Source: an uncultured Chlamydiaceae bacterium (GTDB taxonomy: Bacteria; Chlamydiota; Chlamydiia; Chlamydiales; Parachlamydiaceae). From it: a DNA stretch of 7,194 bases. This document shows, piece after piece, positions 5,508-7,194 of the stretch; position 1 is the first letter of the stretch, and every line of letters starts with the position of its first letter. Under the pieces are notes generated by a model. It had not been told where the DNA came from, ran no database searches, and was given only the letters and a program-made list of their open reading frames with translations. The stretch lies in NCBI GenBank assembly GCA_945957185.1, contig CAMFKA010000106.1, positions 1 to 7,194 of the forward strand, read 5' to 3'. The translations under genes and the position numbers were made by a program.

Positions 5508-6140
5508 TTAACGCAAGGACTTAACGGGTTCAAAAGAACGGCGATGAATCGGGCACGCCCCATACTGTTCGATGGCTTTGCGGTGCTGTGCGGTTCCATA
5601 ACCTGCATGTCTATCAAAGCCGTATTGTGGGAATTGCGTATGGTATTCGTTCATCAGAGCATCGCGAAACTCTTTCGCAATCACCGATGCTGCCGCAATG
5701 GAAAGGGACAATTGGTCCCCTTTAATAATTTTTTCGGACTCAACTTCCGGATGGTGCAATTTCAGGCCATCGACAAGCAAAAAATCAGGCGCAACAGCAA
5801 GCTTTTCGACAGCTTGGAGCATCGCTAATTTTGTGGCTTCGAGAATATTAACTTCATCAATAATTGTCTCTGAGATCACCCCAACGGCATAGATAATTTG
5901 GGGGTGGGTAGTCAAGAAATTGTATAACTCCCCTCTTCGCTTAGGGGTCAACTTTTTGCTGTCATCAAGGCCGGGGATCAGAAGTCCTTTGGGCAAGATG
6001 CACGCGGCTGCGACGACGGGTCCGGCGAGCGGGCCTCGGCCGGCTTCATCGATGCCGGCAACAGAGGTGTACCCTTTTGAATAGGCTGCCTGCTCGTAAT
6101 GTGTCATTGCGAGCAGGCGTTGGGCTTCTAAAGGGTCCAC
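5508..6140 (-). CDS. rnhB: Ribonuclease HII
   Basis: Cytosolic endonuclease that cuts the RNA strand of RNA-DNA hybrids, including single ribonucleotides misincorporated in DNA. The 210 residues are a normal RNase HII length. The DEDD metal-binding set is complete: Asp31 and Glu32 in the signature AGIDEAGRGPLAGPV (with the GRG motif at 34-36 that reads the ribonucleotide), Asp124 in FLLVDGL, and Asp160 in AKEFRD. The conserved SIAAASVIAKEFRD, YGFDRHAGYGTAQH and HRRSFEPVK blocks also match. The start is GTG 6140, three bases after the rplS stop; the next in-frame ATG (6107) has no Shine-Dalgarno and would cut 11 residues, so GTG is kept, with moderate certainty. trmD-rplS-rnhB is a common bacterial cluster and matches Chlamydia CT027-CT029. 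The stop codon is two bases from the large inverted repeat. Confidence 0.97.
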   Translation of the reverse strand: MDPLEAQRLLAMTHYEQAAYSKGYTSVAGIDEAGRGPLAGPVVAAACILPKGLLIPGLDDSKKLTPKRRGELYNFLTTHPQIIYAVGVISETIIDEVNILEATKLAMLQAVEKLAVAPDFLLVDGLKLHHPEVESEKIIKGDQLSLSIAAASVIAKEFRDALMNEYHTQFPQYGFDRHAGYGTAQHRKAIEQYGACPIHRRSFEPVKSLR

Positions 6141-6143
6141 AGA

Positions 6144-6578
6144 TTAGCTTTCAGTGCTGACAGCTTCTTCTGCAACGACTTCTTCGGAAGGCTCTTCTTC
6201 AACCTTCAAAAGACGGCTTTTCGCTCCGCCTTTGAGGCCTTTTACTTTAGATTTCTTACCGGAGGTTCCGCGGAGGTAGTACAGTTTCGCACGGCAGACA
6301 TCTCCTTCCTTGATCACTTCGATTTTCGCGATACGTGGGCTGTGAAGCAAGAATACACGCTCCATCCCTTCACCGTAAGCGACGCGGTGTACGGAAAAAG
6401 TTTCGGAAACGCCGTATCCTTTTCTAGCGATGACGGTACCGGTGAATACTTGGATACGCTCTTTGTCGCCGTCGATAATACGTGTGTGCACTTTTACAGT
6501 GTCACCAACGGAAAATTGGCCTGGATTCTTTTTCAGCTGTTCTTTCTCTAGCTTTTGAATGATAGCTGCTTTACTCAT
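6144..6578 (-). CDS. rplS: 50S ribosomal protein L19
   Basis: Large-subunit protein at the 30S-50S interface. The first 115 or so residues are typical L19: QFSVGDTVKVHTRIIDGDKERIQVFTGTVIARKG (about 21-54), then ETFSVHRVAYGEGMERVFLLHSP, RIAKIEVIKEG and AKLYYLRGTSGKKSKVK. At 144 residues it is about 25-30 longer than usual. The extra part is a C-terminal tail that is first basic (KGLKGGAKSRLL) and then acidic (EEEPSEEVVAEEAVSTES). The start ATG overlaps the trmD stop as ATGA and has a good AGGAG 8 bases upstream (6591-6587), so it can be translated on its own ribosomes at the high level ribosomal proteins need. Three bases separate it from rnhB. Confidence 0.98.
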   Translation of the reverse strand: MSKAAIIQKLEKEQLKKNPGQFSVGDTVKVHTRIIDGDKERIQVFTGTVIARKGYGVSETFSVHRVAYGEGMERVFLLHSPRIAKIEVIKEGDVCRAKLYYLRGTSGKKSKVKGLKGGAKSRLLKVEEEPSEEVVAEEAVSTES

Positions 6579-7194
6579 GGTATTTGCTCCTGGTCACGGG
6601 GTGTGTTCGATATTAAATCGGGTCGCACAGCCCTGGTTTTTTCTAATGCTTTTGAGAGTCTCCACTCTCGTATTTCTTTATGGTTGCCGCTCCGCAATAC
6701 TGCGGGGACTTCGACGCCTTCAAAAACAACCGGTTGGGTGTAGTGAGGGTGGTCGAGCAGCCTATTTTCAAATGAGTCTTCGGCTGCGGCTAATTCATGT
6801 CCTAGGACACCCGGAACAAACCTACTGACGCTGTCGATAAGGACGATAGCGGCGAGGCAACCATTGGTCAGGACGTAGTCGCCGATGCTGATCTCCTCAT
6901 CGACGCGGCTTAAGGCTCTTTCATCGACACCTTCGTAGTGGCCGCAGAGGACAACAACATGTTCCTTTTGAGCTAGTTCTCTACATTTTTTGGCGTTGAG
7001 AACTTTCCCTTGGGGCGACATATAGACAACGTAAGATTTTTCTGTGGCGACCGAATCGATCGCTGCACAGATGGGGTCCGGTTTCATCACCATACCGGGC
7101 CCGCCGCCGAAAGGGCGGTCATCGACTTTACGGTGTTTATCGAGGGCAAAATCACGGATATTTGTGAAATTGATCTCGACGATCCCTTTACGGG
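6575..7194 (-). CDS. trmD: tRNA (guanine-N1-)-methyltransferase, N-terminus missing at window edge
   Basis: SPOUT-class, SAM-dependent enzyme that methylates G37 next to the anticodon and prevents frameshifting. The frame is open to the right edge; 205 residues are visible and, by comparison with E. coli, about 28 N-terminal residues lie outside. The ATG at 7093 is internal: upstream codons continue the family sequence (EINFTNIRDFALDKHRKVDDRPFGGGPG). The deep trefoil knot is clear: VVLCGHYEGVDERAL, EISIGDYVLTNGCLAA, then SRFVPGVLGHE and EDSF, in which Arg and Asp match catalytic Arg154 and Asp169 of E. coli TrmD as I align them. LLDHPHYTQP and VPAVLRSGNHKEIREWR follow. The C-terminal helical domain is short, ending soon after RPDLI, with about 11 residues after it. 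The stop overlaps the rplS start (ATGA). Odd point: the SAM-loop GGELP of most TrmDs reads NGCLA here. Confidence 0.97.
   Translation of the reverse strand, partial: RKGIVEINFTNIRDFALDKHRKVDDRPFGGGPGMVMKPDPICAAIDSVATEKSYVVYMSPQGKVLNAKKCRELAQKEHVVVLCGHYEGVDERALSRVDEEISIGDYVLTNGCLAAIVLIDSVSRFVPGVLGHELAAAEDSFENRLLDHPHYTQPVVFEGVEVPAVLRSGNHKEIREWRLSKALEKTRAVRPDLISNTPRDQEQIP
6587..6591 (-). promoter_or_regulatory. Strong ribosome binding site of rplS, inside trmD
   Basis: AGGAG on the minus strand, 8 bases before ATG 6578, lies within the last codons of trmD. It is the best Shine-Dalgarno in the window, in keeping with the need for more L19 than TrmD from one mRNA. Confidence 0.65.

Noticed and set aside
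5350..5512. MITE or insertion-sequence remnant with target duplication
   Set aside because: TAAC occurs on both sides (5350-5353 and 5509-5512) but at unequal distances from the arms and is too short to count; there is no transposase fragment.
5296..5617. Two short minus-strand frames (66 and 67 codons) reading through the inverted repeat
   Set aside because: Their sequence comes from the hexamer arrays (PLPLPLP, ARARAG) and, for one, the rnhB gene in another frame; no ribosome binding site or domain supports them.
7091..7093. ATG at 7093 as the start of trmD
   Set aside because: The frame continues upstream with conserved TrmD sequence (IRDFALDKHRKVDDRPFGGGPG), so the true start is beyond the window.

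Overview
The window looks like part of a chlamydial (Chlamydiota) genome, probably from a lineage outside the Chlamydiaceae. All genes are on the minus strand. The order trmD, rplS, rnhB, (insert), gmk, small omega-like gene, (insert), metG matches the order I remember for Chlamydia trachomatis (CT027 trmD, CT028 rplS, CT029 rnhB, CT030 gmk, CT031 small conserved protein, CT032 metG). The taxon call rests on that remembered gene order and on protein motifs, not on a database search.

Layout, in the direction of transcription (from high to low coordinates). Block 1 is trmD (start lost beyond the right edge), rplS and rnhB. They are packed with a 4-base overlap and a 3-base gap, as in a ribosome/tRNA maintenance operon. 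Directly after the rnhB stop codon comes a non-coding stretch of about 220 bases. It is dominated by a 41-base inverted repeat (40 of 41 matching) built from YTGCCC hexamers, around a 68-base loop. Block 2 is a secreted diheme cytochrome c of the TsdA (thiosulfate dehydrogenase/tetrathionate reductase) type, followed one base later by a cytosolic SH3-NlpC/P60 peptidase. A plausible promoter sits just upstream of the cytochrome gene. Block 3 is yicC-gmk (overlapping), an RNA polymerase omega-like gene, an unrecognised single-helix membrane protein, and metG, which overlaps the previous gene as ATGA. MetG runs off the left edge after 409 residues.

The first 47 bases are not genomic. They match the Nextera transposase adapter with an i7 index and a fragment of P7, so the contig ends inside metG because of library construction and not biology.

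Most of the window is translation and nucleotide housekeeping: tRNA m1G37 methylation, ribosomal protein L19, RNA-DNA hybrid removal, GMP kinase, YicC RNase and Met-tRNA charging. The accessory parts worth attention are the large G-quadruplex-capable inverted repeat, the TsdA-like cytochrome in a chlamydial housekeeping locus, the paired NlpC/P60 enzyme, and the unknown membrane protein coupled to metG. I saw no tRNA, rRNA, CRISPR array or transposase gene. I did not find strong evidence for a wholly new multi-gene system.
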